From an uncultured Collinsella sp. (GTDB lineage: Bacteria; Actinomycetota; Coriobacteriia; Coriobacteriales; Coriobacteriaceae), in assembly GCA_958413765.1 (NCBI GenBank), contig CATYVH010000005.1, positions 11,157 through 75,156 on the forward strand: a stretch of 64,000 nt of DNA, written 5' to 3'. The notes under the pieces are model-generated. The model was not told the origin of the DNA and made no database searches. It saw nothing but the letters and a program-made list of their open reading frames with translations. The translations under genes and the position numbers were made by a program. Positions 16,889 to 26,132 of the stretch are shown piece after piece. Positions within the stretch are counted from its first letter, which is position 1. Every line of letters begins with the position of its first letter.

Positions 16889-18072
16889 TCGGCCCCCTCC
16901 AGGATACTGATCAGTTGTGCGTCACGCCAAAGCCCGTCCATGATCTTGGGCCAAAAACTCTGGAAACGCAGGTAGCTTGCAGCGTTTTGGCGCGCATAGG
17001 CTTTTGCCTCGTCGATACCATGGCGCCAGATGCGCAGGTAGCCCTCATGCTCGCGGGTAAACACGCTGCGGACCATAGCGGTCTTGCGCACGCGGTCGTC
17101 GAGCTCGCGCGAAATCCACGGGCCCGGGTAGGGCATGAGCGATGCCGCCGTAACGGGAATGAGCTCCTTTTGATGCGCGGCGAATGTCAACTTGGCCCGT
17201 TCGTAGTACCAACGGTATACATCCTGCATAAAGCGCGGTGAGCGCTTTTCGGACTCCGGAGGCAGATGGCGCACGGTCCACTCGTTATCGAACCACACGT
17301 CGTAGCCAAACATGCGCATGTTAAAGAGGTAATCCAAGTCCTCGCCGCGGGTGATAAACGGGTCAAAGGCCACACGCGTAAAGGCGCGGGCGTGCAGGGC
17401 CATCAGGCCGCCGCACACGTAGTTGGAGCGCGAGATGCGGGTGCCCGAGAGCGCCTTTTTCATCCAACGGTTGAACTCGATGCGCTTGGTCCACCAACGA
17501 TGGCAGATGCCCGCCTTGTCCGTGGGAGCCAGCGGCGAGCCGTCGCGATCGTAGAAATAGCCGCTCTTGACCAAGATAGGCAAGCCCTGACGCGTCTGCT
17601 GCCCCAACGCATAGGTCGCGCGCTTCATAAAGTCGGCGTCGATGACAGCCTCATCGTCATCCAAAAAGATAACCGCGTCATGCCCCAGCACCGCAGCGCA
17701 GGCCAGCCCCATGTTGCGGATGGCACCGTAACCTCGCAGGCTCACGCACTCGCCCGAACCCTTGGGCGCGATCTGAGCAACCCGGTCTGCGATGCGCGAG
17801 GCCTGGGTGTTGGTGACAACGGTGACCTTGAGCGTGGGATGTGCGTCGACAATCTCGTGCACGCGCAGCGACACATCGGCTGTGGCAGAAACGGGACAGA
17901 CCACCAAAAGGATGATGCGCGGGATGTCGCGCACCTGCTCAAGCGAGGCCAGGCAGCGGTCGAGTTCGGGATTGTCGGCGTTGAGTCGTGTCGAATGGTC
18001 ATAGGTGCCAGGGGCGTTTGCGCGAGCGTCATCGCCCGCCCAATACGTTGGAATCACGACCGTGGCGTTCAT
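16885..18072 (-). CDS. Family 2-type glycosyltransferase
   Basis: 395 residues. It starts with the nucleotide-sugar fold strand MNATVVIPTYWAG and has the metal/nucleotide motif VIFLDDDEAVID. The later VCGGLMALHARAF and RGEDLDYLFNMRMFG match the acceptor and catalytic regions of GT-A enzymes (the ED motif). There is no membrane segment, so it acts at the cytosolic face. The gene leads an operon with a LytS/LytTR pair and overlaps the kinase by ATGA, so a cell-surface polymer and its regulation may be linked. The sugar and acceptor are unknown. Confidence 0.8.
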   Translation of the reverse strand: MNATVVIPTYWAGDDARANAPGTYDHSTRLNADNPELDRCLASLEQVRDIPRIILLVVCPVSATADVSLRVHEIVDAHPTLKVTVVTNTQASRIADRVAQIAPKGSGECVSLRGYGAIRNMGLACAAVLGHDAVIFLDDDEAVIDADFMKRATYALGQQTRQGLPILVKSGYFYDRDGSPLAPTDKAGICHRWWTKRIEFNRWMKKALSGTRISRSNYVCGGLMALHARAFTRVAFDPFITRGEDLDYLFNMRMFGYDVWFDNEWTVRHLPPESEKRSPRFMQDVYRWYYERAKLTFAAHQKELIPVTAASLMPYPGPWISRELDDRVRKTAMVRSVFTREHEGYLRIWRHGIDEAKAYARQNAASYLRFQSFWPKIMDGLWRDAQLISILEGAE

Positions 18073-18093
18073 GCCTTACCCTCCCTGCAACAC

Positions 18094-18128
18094 AAAAACG
18101 GGACGCCGCCAAACACAGGCGACGCCCC
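18094..18128 (-). terminator. Terminator after the UMF1-type transporter gene
   Basis: Eleven-bp stem with two G-U pairs (GGGGCGTCGCC against GGCGGCGTCCC on the minus strand) and a short loop, followed by TTTTTG. Confidence 0.75.
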
Positions 18129-18243
18129 GCGACCTAGCTGACTCCATCATACCCACTTGGGCTAATCATTGTTCGAAAGTCAGAATGTTTATTGCGGATA
18201 ACCCCAAAAGAGTACCGTGGACAGGCACAATAGCCGCTCACTC

Positions 18244-19503
18244 CTATGCGGCCTGCTCTGCCGTCTGAGACATGCGGGACAGACGGACCAGCAGCGCAAA
18301 GCCCACCACCAGCAGCACGCCGATAGACAGGACGCCCAGCGAGGGGTTGCCGGTCAGCGAGGTGACGACCGACACCAAGAAGGTGCCCATAACACTTGCG
18401 TAACGACCAAAGATGTCAAAGAAGCCATAGTACTCGTTGGACTTTTCCTTGGGGATAATGCGGCCAAAGTAGCTGCGGCTGAGCGCCTGCACGCCGCCCT
18501 GGAACAGGCCGACCAAAATGGCAAGCACCCAAAACTCAAAGGCGGTCTTTAAGAAAAACGCGGCAAAGAGCACGATGCCCATATAGGCGGCGACTGCCAC
18601 CAAGATCATGTTGAGCGTGCCCACGCGGCCGGCGAGCTTGCCGTAGATGATGGCGGACGGGAAGGCCACAAACTGCGTAACGAGCAGAGCCAGCACCAGT
18701 TGGGTCGAGTCGATGCCCAAAGCCGATCCGTAGCTGGTTGCCATGGAAATAACCGTGTGCACACCGTCGATGTAGAAGAAAAACGCGATCATGTAGACCA
18801 GCACGGTCTTGTTGTGGGCGATCTCGCGCATGGTGTGTCCGACCTCGGAGAACACGCCGCCCACGATGTGGCCGATAGTGTCCTCGGGACCGCGCTCGCG
18901 ACCGTACTTCTGCTTATAGGTGCGAATGAGCGGCAGGGTAAAGATGAGCCACCAGGCACCAGTGATGATAAACGACAGACGCGTTGCCAGCATGGTGGGG
19001 ACACCAAGAGCGGGACCACCCATGATAAGCGCCAAGCAGATGATGAACGGCACGGTGGAACCGATGTAGCCCCAGGCATAACCCGAGCTGGACACGGCGT
19101 CCATGCGCTCGTCGGTGGTAATGTCGGGCAGCATAGCGTCGTAGAACGTCATAGAAGAGTTAAGGCCGATGGTGCACAGCACGTACACGGTCAAAAATGC
19201 CATGGCGGACATTGGGATAGCCTGCGCCAGGCAAAGAACCAGGCCCGTGAGGAAGAAGCCCAAGAAGAACTTGATCTTGTTGCCGGCGTAATCGGCAAGC
19301 GCGCCCAGAATGGGCATGAGCATGGCAATGACCAGCGAGGCAATCGTCTGAGCGTTGCCCCAAGCGACCACCAGGTCTGCCGAGGAAGCACCGGTATTGA
19401 TGGCGTTAAAGTAGATGGGCACCACCGAGGTATTGAGCAGCACGAGGGCCGAGTTTCCCACATCGTACATGACCCAGTTACGCTCGAGCTTGGTGTATTT
19501 CAT
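18244..19503 (-). CDS. MFS transporter, UMF1/Atg22-like
   Basis: 419 residues and about 12 hydrophobic spans. The N-terminus KLERNWVMYDVGNSALVLL is characteristic of the UMF1 family within the major facilitator superfamily. AQTIASLVIAMLMPILGALAD and LSRSYFGRIIPKEKSNEYYGF are also typical. Family members are thought to export amino acids or small solutes; the substrate is unproven. GGGTCCCTGTCC precedes the ATG without a strong ribosome site. It is single, with a terminator downstream. Confidence 0.85.
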   Translation of the reverse strand: MKYTKLERNWVMYDVGNSALVLLNTSVVPIYFNAINTGASSADLVVAWGNAQTIASLVIAMLMPILGALADYAGNKIKFFLGFFLTGLVLCLAQAIPMSAMAFLTVYVLCTIGLNSSMTFYDAMLPDITTDERMDAVSSSGYAWGYIGSTVPFIICLALIMGGPALGVPTMLATRLSFIITGAWWLIFTLPLIRTYKQKYGRERGPEDTIGHIVGGVFSEVGHTMREIAHNKTVLVYMIAFFFYIDGVHTVISMATSYGSALGIDSTQLVLALLVTQFVAFPSAIIYGKLAGRVGTLNMILVAVAAYMGIVLFAAFFLKTAFEFWVLAILVGLFQGGVQALSRSYFGRIIPKEKSNEYYGFFDIFGRYASVMGTFLVSVVTSLTGNPSLGVLSIGVLLVVGFALLVRLSRMSQTAEQAA

Positions 19504-19604
19504 GGACAGGGACCCTTCGTATTCGCCCGATATGCAGTTAGTTCATCGTACCCCAATTGTCCAGAAGCGCCGGTAAGGATTCGGCAAAGGGGCACGCATG
19601 GGCC

Positions 19605-20549
19605 CTACTCCTCGCGGTCGAACTCCTCGTCGGCGCCGAGCACGCGACCGCTGTAATTGACATGGTTGGTCACGGCTTCCATATCGCCGGTCTCGATAAA
19701 GCGGGCAACCGTGCACTCGTAATCGAGCAGCGCGCGGTCAAAGACCTCGGGGAAGCTCTCGGTCGAGACTTCATCGGTAAAGGGGTTCTTCCATGCCAAG
19801 TGGCCCAGGTTGCCGGTACGCTCGGGCAGCTCGGTCGTCACGCGGTGCGCAAGGCCGTCGAGCAGCGAATAATCGTGCACCAAGCCCTCAACCAGCGAGA
19901 TCGCGCGCGTCTTTACGGAGCCGGCCGGCTCAATCGCGCGGTAAAGTCGCTGCATATTGGCTACGGCAGCACCGTACTCCCCCACCGGGATATCGATGCC
20001 GTACACGCGTCCGGCAACATAGCTCATCAGCACACCGGCAACGCGATTGATGCGATCGGTGGTAACGATCTCGCCTGCCGGCGGATAATCCTCGACCGTT
20101 GCCCCATCGCGCTTGAGCTGCAGCATCAGTACATCCAGGTCGCTCTCGATCACGGCATGGACCTGACTGCTCGAATCCTCAAGCTCTGAATCGGACTCCA
20201 CGATGCCAAACTGTTGCTCATAGACAAAGGGATGGGCGTTGCGGTCGAGCACGTAATGAGACAGCAGGCCCAGCGCAAACGCACGGCCCAGGTTGGCATC
20301 GCGCGGCAGCAGGTGCGACACGCCATCGCGCAGACACGAGAACTGACGCGACATGCGCGACCGATGCATGACCTGCGCCAGCAGCGTGCAGTCGGAAACA
20401 CGCGGTGTCAGAATGTGAAAGAAAAACGGGTCGGGGCCTTGGTTGCCCAAGATAAAGGCAATGCGCTCTTCATCGGACGTGATGACGCCCTGCGGAAGAC
20501 GGTCGATGCTTTCCTCGCCAAACAGATGATGGGTGATAAGCGCGGGCAT
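19605..20549 (-). CDS. Zinc-dependent phospholipase C-like protein
   Basis: About 314 residues. His and Asp positions typical of the zinc-dependent phospholipase C/S1-P1 nuclease-like fold are seen: MPALITHHLFGEE at the start, LGNQGPDPFFFHI, and LGLLSHYVLDRNAHPFVYE, with a later GLVHDYSLLDG. No signal peptide is seen, unlike the secreted clostridial enzymes, so it is probably cytosolic. The start at 20549 is set by AAAGGAT upstream; the frame continues open to 20579. Substrate and role are unknown. Confidence 0.75.
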   Translation of the reverse strand: MPALITHHLFGEESIDRLPQGVITSDEERIAFILGNQGPDPFFFHILTPRVSDCTLLAQVMHRSRMSRQFSCLRDGVSHLLPRDANLGRAFALGLLSHYVLDRNAHPFVYEQQFGIVESDSELEDSSSQVHAVIESDLDVLMLQLKRDGATVEDYPPAGEIVTTDRINRVAGVLMSYVAGRVYGIDIPVGEYGAAVANMQRLYRAIEPAGSVKTRAISLVEGLVHDYSLLDGLAHRVTTELPERTGNLGHLAWKNPFTDEVSTESFPEVFDRALLDYECTVARFIETGDMEAVTNHVNYSGRVLGADEEFDREE

Positions 20550-20641
20550 AATGATCCTTTCGATTTCATTCGATGCCACCCATTATGCCCACCGCGCGCC
20601 CATGCCAAACCCGCGGTGGTAAACGACAGCACGCAAGCCTC

Positions 20642-21376
20642 TTACGCAAGCCCCAGGTGCGACTTGACCTCGGCGGCACGACGACGGGACACCGGTACCG
20701 TCGAGTTCACGCGGTCGAGCCTGAGCTCCATCAACCCCGTGGAGCCAATCTCAACATTGTGCACGTCTTCCAAATTGACCAGATAGCTGCGATGAACGCG
20801 AATAAAGCCCTCGGAGCCCAAGCGACGTTCGAGCGAAGAGATCGACTCATTGATCAGATATGTTCCCTCGGCGCAGACGGCGTTGCAAAAATCGGCGCGC
20901 GCCTCAAAGTAGCAGACGTCTGCGGCGGGAATGAACACCTTTTTGCCCCCGCGGTCCACCGTCAGGCGCAAAGGCTGGCGCGGAGCATGGGCGACACGGC
21001 GAGCGCCCAGGGCAGCCTCGATCTTGTCGAGTGCCTTTGACAAGCGGGCATCCTCAACCGGTTTGACGATGTAATCGACAGCATCGAGGTTATAGGCATC
21101 GGCCGCATACTCGGCAAATGCCGTCACAAACACCACGACCGGCGGCGTCTTTAGGTTCTGCAGCGTCTCGGCAAGCTCAATTCCCGAGCGGCCGGGCATC
21201 GTGATGTCTAAAAACAGCACGTCAGGTTTGTTCGACAGAATCGACTCCACGGCTTCGGTGACATTGCCCGCCTCGGCAATCTGGCCCACACGCGCATCTT
21301 TTTCCAACAGATAGCGTAGCTCAGCCCTAATAGGAGGCTCGTCGTCAACTACCAAGATGTTCCAGCCTTCGGACAT
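20642..21376 (-). CDS. LytTR-family response regulator (second pair)
   Basis: 244 residues. The receiver domain begins ILVVDDEPPIRAE, with the phospho-Asp in FLDITMPGRSG and the conserved Lys in IVKPVEDARL. The LytTR domain has FIRVHRSYLVNLEDV. It is a diverged paralogue of the regulator at 14756. GAGGGGAAG precedes the ATG. Its kinase partner ends 38 bases upstream on the same strand. Target genes are not visible. Confidence 0.92.
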   Translation of the reverse strand: MSEGWNILVVDDEPPIRAELRYLLEKDARVGQIAEAGNVTEAVESILSNKPDVLFLDITMPGRSGIELAETLQNLKTPPVVVFVTAFAEYAADAYNLDAVDYIVKPVEDARLSKALDKIEAALGARRVAHAPRQPLRLTVDRGGKKVFIPAADVCYFEARADFCNAVCAEGTYLINESISSLERRLGSEGFIRVHRSYLVNLEDVHNVEIGSTGLMELRLDRVNSTVPVSRRRAAEVKSHLGLA

Positions 21377-21413
21377 ATGCGCTTCCCCTCTTTTTTCTCA
21401 ATCCAACCGCGTG

Positions 21414-22799
21414 CTACACCGTCAACGGCGCCGGTTCATGCGGCTCGCCGTTCAATTCAACGATGACCTGCGTCCCCACGCCCTCCTGGGACTTCACGCG
21501 CATGCCGGAATCTTCTCCGTAAAAGAAATGGATGCGCTGAAGCACGTTGAAGAGTGCCAGGCCGCAGCCTCGCTTGATGGAGCCGTCGGCGGTAATGCTC
21601 TCGGGCTCCTCTCGACGATGCTGCTCAAACAGGTGCGCGCAGACTTCTTCGCTCATGCCGATGCCGTCATCTTCGACGATGATCTCCAGGCCGTCATCGG
21701 TCTCAAAAGCCCTAACATGAATAGTAAGCGGCTCGGTCTCGCGCTGCGCATGCTTGATGCAGTTTTCGAGCAGCGGCTGCAAGATAAACGGCGGCACCAT
21801 GCTGTCGCGCACCTCAAAGTCGATGTCGACCGAAACGCGCAGACGGCCGTCGCCATACCGGGCCTGCATAAGATTGATATAACGAGTGCCCTGTTCCACC
21901 TCATGCTCGAGCGTGGTGAGCGTATCGGAGTCAGAAAGCGTCTGACGATAGTAATTGGAAAAGTCGATCAGCAGCGATCGTGCCTTGTCGGGCTCGGTTC
22001 GAACGAGCGACACGATCGTGCTGATGGTATTGAAGAGAAAATGCGGGTCGACCTGCGACTGCAGGGCGCGAAGCTCAACGCGGGCCGTGAGCTCGTCCTG
22101 ACGCTCGAGCTCAAAGCTGGCGAGCTGCGTGGAAATGAGATCGGCAAAGCCCGAGGCTAACGCCGTCTGGCGCATATCGATGCTGCTCAGGCGGGGGTAA
22201 TACAGCTCGAGCGTGCCCACGCAATGCCCGCGCACAGTAAGCGGTGCGACAATACCGGCGCGCAGGCGGGGAAAATAGCCACCCGTCTCATTGGAGGTGT
22301 CACGCGAAAACACGCTCTGCTCGCCCGTCTCAATCACACTGAGCGTGGTCTTGAGCACGACCGGGGTGCCGGCGGGACACTTTGTCGAATCCTCGCCCCA
22401 GCTTGCCAACACCTGTTTGCCATCGGTAAAGCAGATGGCAGAGGCGATGGTCTCGGACAGGATAATTTTAGAGGCGCCCAGGGCCGCTTCGGGCGTAAGG
22501 CCGCGCGACGTGTAGGCGAATATTTTTGATGCGATGGCGAGCGTACGGTCGGTTGCGCTCGATGTGAGGTCGTCGGGGACCACAAAGACATACGAGAAAA
22601 AGAAGCACAGCATGACCAGGCCGGCAATAACGACAACGCCCGGAACGGGATTGGGATTATCGGTTAAATCCCAGATAAGCAGCAGGATAAGCGCCGGAAC
22701 GACAACACCGAGCAGGATGGCCTGAACCACATGCTGGGCCGTACGAAAGACCTTGGTAGAGTTGTAGCTCTTGCCCAGAATCAGCCTGTTTAAATCCAC
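21414..22799 (-). CDS. LytS-type sensor histidine kinase (second pair)
   Basis: About 462 residues. Two membrane spans (AILLGVVVPALILLLIWDL and VVIAGLVMLCFFFSYVFVV) precede a GAF-like region. The kinase motif LQSQVDPHFLFNTISTIVS and the ATPase domain (QPLLENCIKHAQ, VEDDGIGMSEEV) follow. The start is uncertain. The GTG at 22799 (VDLNRLILG) has AGAGGGG at good spacing; the ATG two codons earlier at 22805 abuts that site and is less well placed; the frame is open to 22874. It is followed by the LytTR regulator. Confidence 0.9.
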   Translation of the reverse strand: MDLNRLILGKSYNSTKVFRTAQHVVQAILLGVVVPALILLLIWDLTDNPNPVPGVVVIAGLVMLCFFFSYVFVVPDDLTSSATDRTLAIASKIFAYTSRGLTPEAALGASKIILSETIASAICFTDGKQVLASWGEDSTKCPAGTPVVLKTTLSVIETGEQSVFSRDTSNETGGYFPRLRAGIVAPLTVRGHCVGTLELYYPRLSSIDMRQTALASGFADLISTQLASFELERQDELTARVELRALQSQVDPHFLFNTISTIVSLVRTEPDKARSLLIDFSNYYRQTLSDSDTLTTLEHEVEQGTRYINLMQARYGDGRLRVSVDIDFEVRDSMVPPFILQPLLENCIKHAQRETEPLTIHVRAFETDDGLEIIVEDDGIGMSEEVCAHLFEQHRREEPESITADGSIKRGCGLALFNVLQRIHFFYGEDSGMRVKSQEGVGTQVIVELNGEPHEPAPLTV

Positions 22800-22835
22800 C
22801 GTCATCCCCTCTTGTCCGTAGCACCCATAGCAATA

Positions 22836-22860
22836 AAGAGGGCCGCAAGCGACCCTCTCC
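22836..22860 (-). terminator. Terminator after the amidohydrolase gene
   Basis: GAGGGTCG/CGGCCCTC stem with one G-U pair and a short loop, followed by TTTATTG on the minus strand. Confidence 0.65.
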
Positions 22861-22916
22861 ATTGCATTATGCAATCAAAAACTGTGTTTTACATCCAGCC
22901 ATCGACAAACGGTATC

Positions 22917-24194
22917 TTAGGCGCTGTATTTGTTGGCCTCGCCAAAGGTACCAGCCTCGACGATCCAGCCGTCCTTCATGATGACGTCCATGTTGTCGGT
23001 GTTGAGCACGTGGATGTCGGCGGCGACGTCACCGTTGACGACCAGCAGGTCGGCGCACTTGCCGGCCTCGATGGAACCGGTCTCGTCCTCGATGTGGCAC
23101 ATCTTGGCACCGTTGAGGGTGGCGCAGGTGATGGTCTCGACCGGAGTGAAGCCGATCTTGTCGACGAACTCGTACATCTCCTCGATGGAGCAGGTGCCGT
23201 ACGGGGTGACGAAGGAGAAGGAGTCGGAGCCGATCGTCATGACGACGCCGCGCTTCTTGGCCTCGCGCAGGCAGTCGTAGTTGCGCTGCAGCTCCTTCTC
23301 GACCAGGGTGCCCTCGTACTTGTCGTGCAGCTCGGGGACGTAGACGGGCGGATAGGTGGCGTACCAGGTGGGCAGGAAGGCGATCGTCGGGGTGAAGAAG
23401 GTGCCCTGCTCGGCCATGAGGTCCATGGTGCGCTCATCGATATCGAAGCCGTGAATCAGCTGCTCGCAGCCAAAGCGGACGGAATCGTAGGCGGCGGCGT
23501 GGTTGTTGTAGCAGTGACTCCACACGGGGATGCCGACCATCTTTGCCTCTTCGACCACGGCCTGGATCTCCTCGGAGCAATAGTGCTGGTCGCGACCGGA
23601 ATCCCAACGCCAGATGCCGCCACCGGTAGCCCAGATCTTGATGGCATCGGGGTTCTCGCGCAGGCGACGACGGACGGCCTTGCGCAGATCCCAAGGACCA
23701 TCGACCTGGTCGCCCCAGGGATGGGATTCCTTGTTGAGCTCCTGGGTGCAGTGGTGGGAGTCACCGTGGCCGGCAACGCGGCAGAAGCCAAGACCAGTGG
23801 CCAGAACGCGCGGGCCCTTAAAGACGCCCTTGTCGATGCAGTCGCGAATCTGGATACCAAAGCGGCCGATCTCGCAGACGGTGGTGAGGCCGTGGGTGAG
23901 GCAGTCGTAGGCCTGCTTGACGGCGACGGCCTGCTTCTCGAGAAGCGGCTGCATGACCCAGTCGGTGTCATCGTCGGTCAGGTTGCCCGAGAAGTGCAGG
24001 TGGGTGTCGATCAGGCCGGGAAGGACGGTCTTGCCGACGGCGTCGATAACCTCAACGCCCTCGGGAAGGTCCTGCATAGCACCGGCATACTCGATCTTGC
24101 CGTTGTCGTCGACGAGAACGAGGGAGTTCTCGACCGGCTCGGCACCGGTACCGTCGATGAGCTTGCCGCCAACGATTGCATACTTAGTGGACAT
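22917..24194 (-). CDS. Amidohydrolase, imidazolonepropionase-like
   Basis: 425 residues. Metal-dependent amidohydrolase with the HxH motif in PGLIDTHLHFSG, a Lys in DAIKIWATGGG, His residues in VWSHCYNNHAA and LIHGFDID, and the final Asp in TIGSDSFSF. The C-terminal GSIEAGKCADLLVV strand closes the usual composite beta-sandwich domain. Members of this branch include imidazolonepropionase-like and prolidase-like enzymes acting on amide or cyclic amide bonds. The APC permease gene lies just upstream on the same strand, so an imported amino-acid derivative or peptide is a plausible substrate. Confidence 0.85.
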   Translation of the reverse strand: MSTKYAIVGGKLIDGTGAEPVENSLVLVDDNGKIEYAGAMQDLPEGVEVIDAVGKTVLPGLIDTHLHFSGNLTDDDTDWVMQPLLEKQAVAVKQAYDCLTHGLTTVCEIGRFGIQIRDCIDKGVFKGPRVLATGLGFCRVAGHGDSHHCTQELNKESHPWGDQVDGPWDLRKAVRRRLRENPDAIKIWATGGGIWRWDSGRDQHYCSEEIQAVVEEAKMVGIPVWSHCYNNHAAAYDSVRFGCEQLIHGFDIDERTMDLMAEQGTFFTPTIAFLPTWYATYPPVYVPELHDKYEGTLVEKELQRNYDCLREAKKRGVVMTIGSDSFSFVTPYGTCSIEEMYEFVDKIGFTPVETITCATLNGAKMCHIEDETGSIEAGKCADLLVVNGDVAADIHVLNTDNMDVIMKDGWIVEAGTFGEANKYSA

Positions 24195-24254
24195 GGTTCC
24201 TCCTTATGGATCCATATAGTGGGCGAGGCCGTGTTGGGTTAAGGCCTCACAAAG

Positions 24255-24310
24255 CTACCCAAGTGGTGCCGGGTTCGGTGCGCGGGAGAGAGGATTCCGC
24301 GCACCCGATC
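24255..24310. repeat. Imperfect inverted repeat between permease and amidohydrolase genes
   Basis: CGGTGCGCGGG and CCGCGCACCCG face each other across an AGAGAGGATT loop. There is no T run. It may act as an mRNA stabiliser or processing site between the two genes. Confidence 0.5.
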
Positions 24311-24325
24311 CGCCCCGGCCAAGCG

Positions 24326-25777
24326 TTACTTTTTGCGGGAATTGGTGAAAGCCATGAGGGCCAGGCCAACAGCCAACCAGCCGATCACGATGCTCCACTC
24401 CACCATGTTGAGGGAGGCGGGAGAGAACGGGATCACGAGCAGGCCAATGATGGTGCCGCAGGCAACGATAGCGAGGCTGATGCCAAACTTGCCGCCGGGC
24501 ACCTCGTAGGGACGAGGCAGGTCGGGCTCGGTGAAGCGCATGCGCAGGCAAGCGAGGGCGACCATGCCGCAGGAGAAGATGAAGGCGAGAGCCGACACGT
24601 TGGTCAGAGGGATGAGCATGTTCTTGCCCAGGAACGGACCGACGACGGTGATGACGCCCAGAACGACGCAGGCGAGCTTGGGAGCGCCGGACTTGGGATC
24701 GACCTCGGCGAACTTCTCGGGCAGCTGGCCCTTTCGGCCCATGGCGAGCATGATGCGGCTCGTGGCGCCGTAGAAGGAGTTCATCGGGCCCATGGGTCCA
24801 AGCGTGGCGATGACGAGCATGGCCAGGTACAGGAGCATGTTGATGCCCTTGAGGCAGGCAAGCGCGGGAACCGGGCTCTTAACAAACTCATGCCAGTCGA
24901 GGATGGTGCCGAACGAGTAGATGCAGACCATGTAGAAGCCGCCGGCGGCCAGCAGGGCCAGGGAGATGATCTTACCGAACTTGTTCCAGTTGAGGCCCTC
25001 GGCTGCTTCCTCAGCCTGCTGAGGAATGGTGTCGAAGCCGGCGTAGAAGAACGGGGTCAGAACCAGGACCGACACGATACCGGCGAACAGGCTGGCGCCC
25101 TCGGTAGCGGGCTTGCCGCCGCCAGCACCGGTGACCTGGGAGAACACGGGCATGGCGTTGTCCGGCGAACCGGTGAACAGCGAGACGCCCATGGCGAGCA
25201 GCATGCCGCAGAGCAGGGCCTTGGTCAGGAAGGCCTGCAGCTTGGCGGCCGAGCTGGCACCGCGGAAGTTGAGGAAGATGACGTAGGTTGCAAAGCCGAG
25301 CGCGATCAGCGTCGGGAACAGGTAAACGTCGGCGCCCAGGATGGTGTAGAGCTTGACGGCGCGCAGCCACTCAAGGCCTGGCAGGCTGCCGAACATCTCG
25401 GACACGAGGGTCGAGATGGCGATGGCCTCCCACGGGCACAGGATGCCGTTGCCCAGGGCCAGGAGCCAGCCGGTGATGTAGCTCATCGTACGGCCAAAGC
25501 TACGATCGACATACTCGACGATGCCGCCCGAAATGGGGATAGCAGCCGTGAGCTCACCGAAAACAGCTCCGACGGGCACGAGGAAGATTGCGCCCAAGAG
25601 GAATGCAATCATAGCGGGAACGGGACCGCCGCCCACGACCATCCAGTCGCCGACCTGCAGAACCCAACCGGTACCGATGATGGCACCGAAACCGATGGTG
25701 AAGAAGTTCCAGAGCGAAAGCGTTTTCTTCATGCCGCCGTTGTCCTCGACTGCAACTTCTGCGTTCTTGTCCGCCAT
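24326..25777 (-). CDS. APC-superfamily amino-acid permease
   Basis: About 483 residues with roughly 12 membrane spans. The first span has the APC signature FFTIGFGAIIGTGWV, followed by VGAVFGELTAAIPISGG and later FYGATSRIMLAMGRKGQLP. It imports or exchanges amino acids or amines at the cytoplasmic membrane. The ATG at 25777 (MADKNAEVAV) follows GGAAAGGAGGGG, a strong ribosome site; the frame is open to 25816. It is probably cotranscribed with the amidohydrolase downstream. The substrate is unknown. Confidence 0.9.
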   Translation of the reverse strand: MADKNAEVAVEDNGGMKKTLSLWNFFTIGFGAIIGTGWVLQVGDWMVVGGGPVPAMIAFLLGAIFLVPVGAVFGELTAAIPISGGIVEYVDRSFGRTMSYITGWLLALGNGILCPWEAIAISTLVSEMFGSLPGLEWLRAVKLYTILGADVYLFPTLIALGFATYVIFLNFRGASSAAKLQAFLTKALLCGMLLAMGVSLFTGSPDNAMPVFSQVTGAGGGKPATEGASLFAGIVSVLVLTPFFYAGFDTIPQQAEEAAEGLNWNKFGKIISLALLAAGGFYMVCIYSFGTILDWHEFVKSPVPALACLKGINMLLYLAMLVIATLGPMGPMNSFYGATSRIMLAMGRKGQLPEKFAEVDPKSGAPKLACVVLGVITVVGPFLGKNMLIPLTNVSALAFIFSCGMVALACLRMRFTEPDLPRPYEVPGGKFGISLAIVACGTIIGLLVIPFSPASLNMVEWSIVIGWLAVGLALMAFTNSRKK

Positions 25778-26132
25778 TGTTCCCCTCCTTTCCTTTTTGA
25801 CGCCCCCCGGCGTCACCCCTTGCGCGACCTGTCTGACCGCGCGCTTTTATTTCGTGGCTTTAAGATACGGCCTTGGCACAGCAGCGCCGTCCAAGGCTCG
25901 ACCGAAGGCAGAACTGCAAAACGAGCGGCGCCGTTTTTGGGACGAACGGCGGGAGACGTCATTCGTCTTGGACGCTTTCATCTTGTCTGCTTTTGAATAC
26001 CTGTTGCCGTGACGCGTGGCGCGCGGCGCGGCAACGTTCATACCATTTGTCAGGCTTTTGGCGCACATACCCATGTGTCGCGCATCTTTTTATGTAGGAT
26101 AGACAAGTTACACACGAGGCAAGGTGATTCGA
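25778..26132. other. Divergent intergenic region
   Basis: About 355 bases between the permease (minus) and the C39-like gene (plus). It should hold both promoters, but no clear -35/-10 pair stands out; TAGGAT at 26095-26100 is a possible -10 for the plus gene. No gene is supported here. Confidence 0.5.

Noticed and set aside
22812..24242. 476-residue open frame on the plus strand
   Set aside because: Antisense to the amidohydrolase gene, which has intact metal-binding motifs; the plus frame has none.
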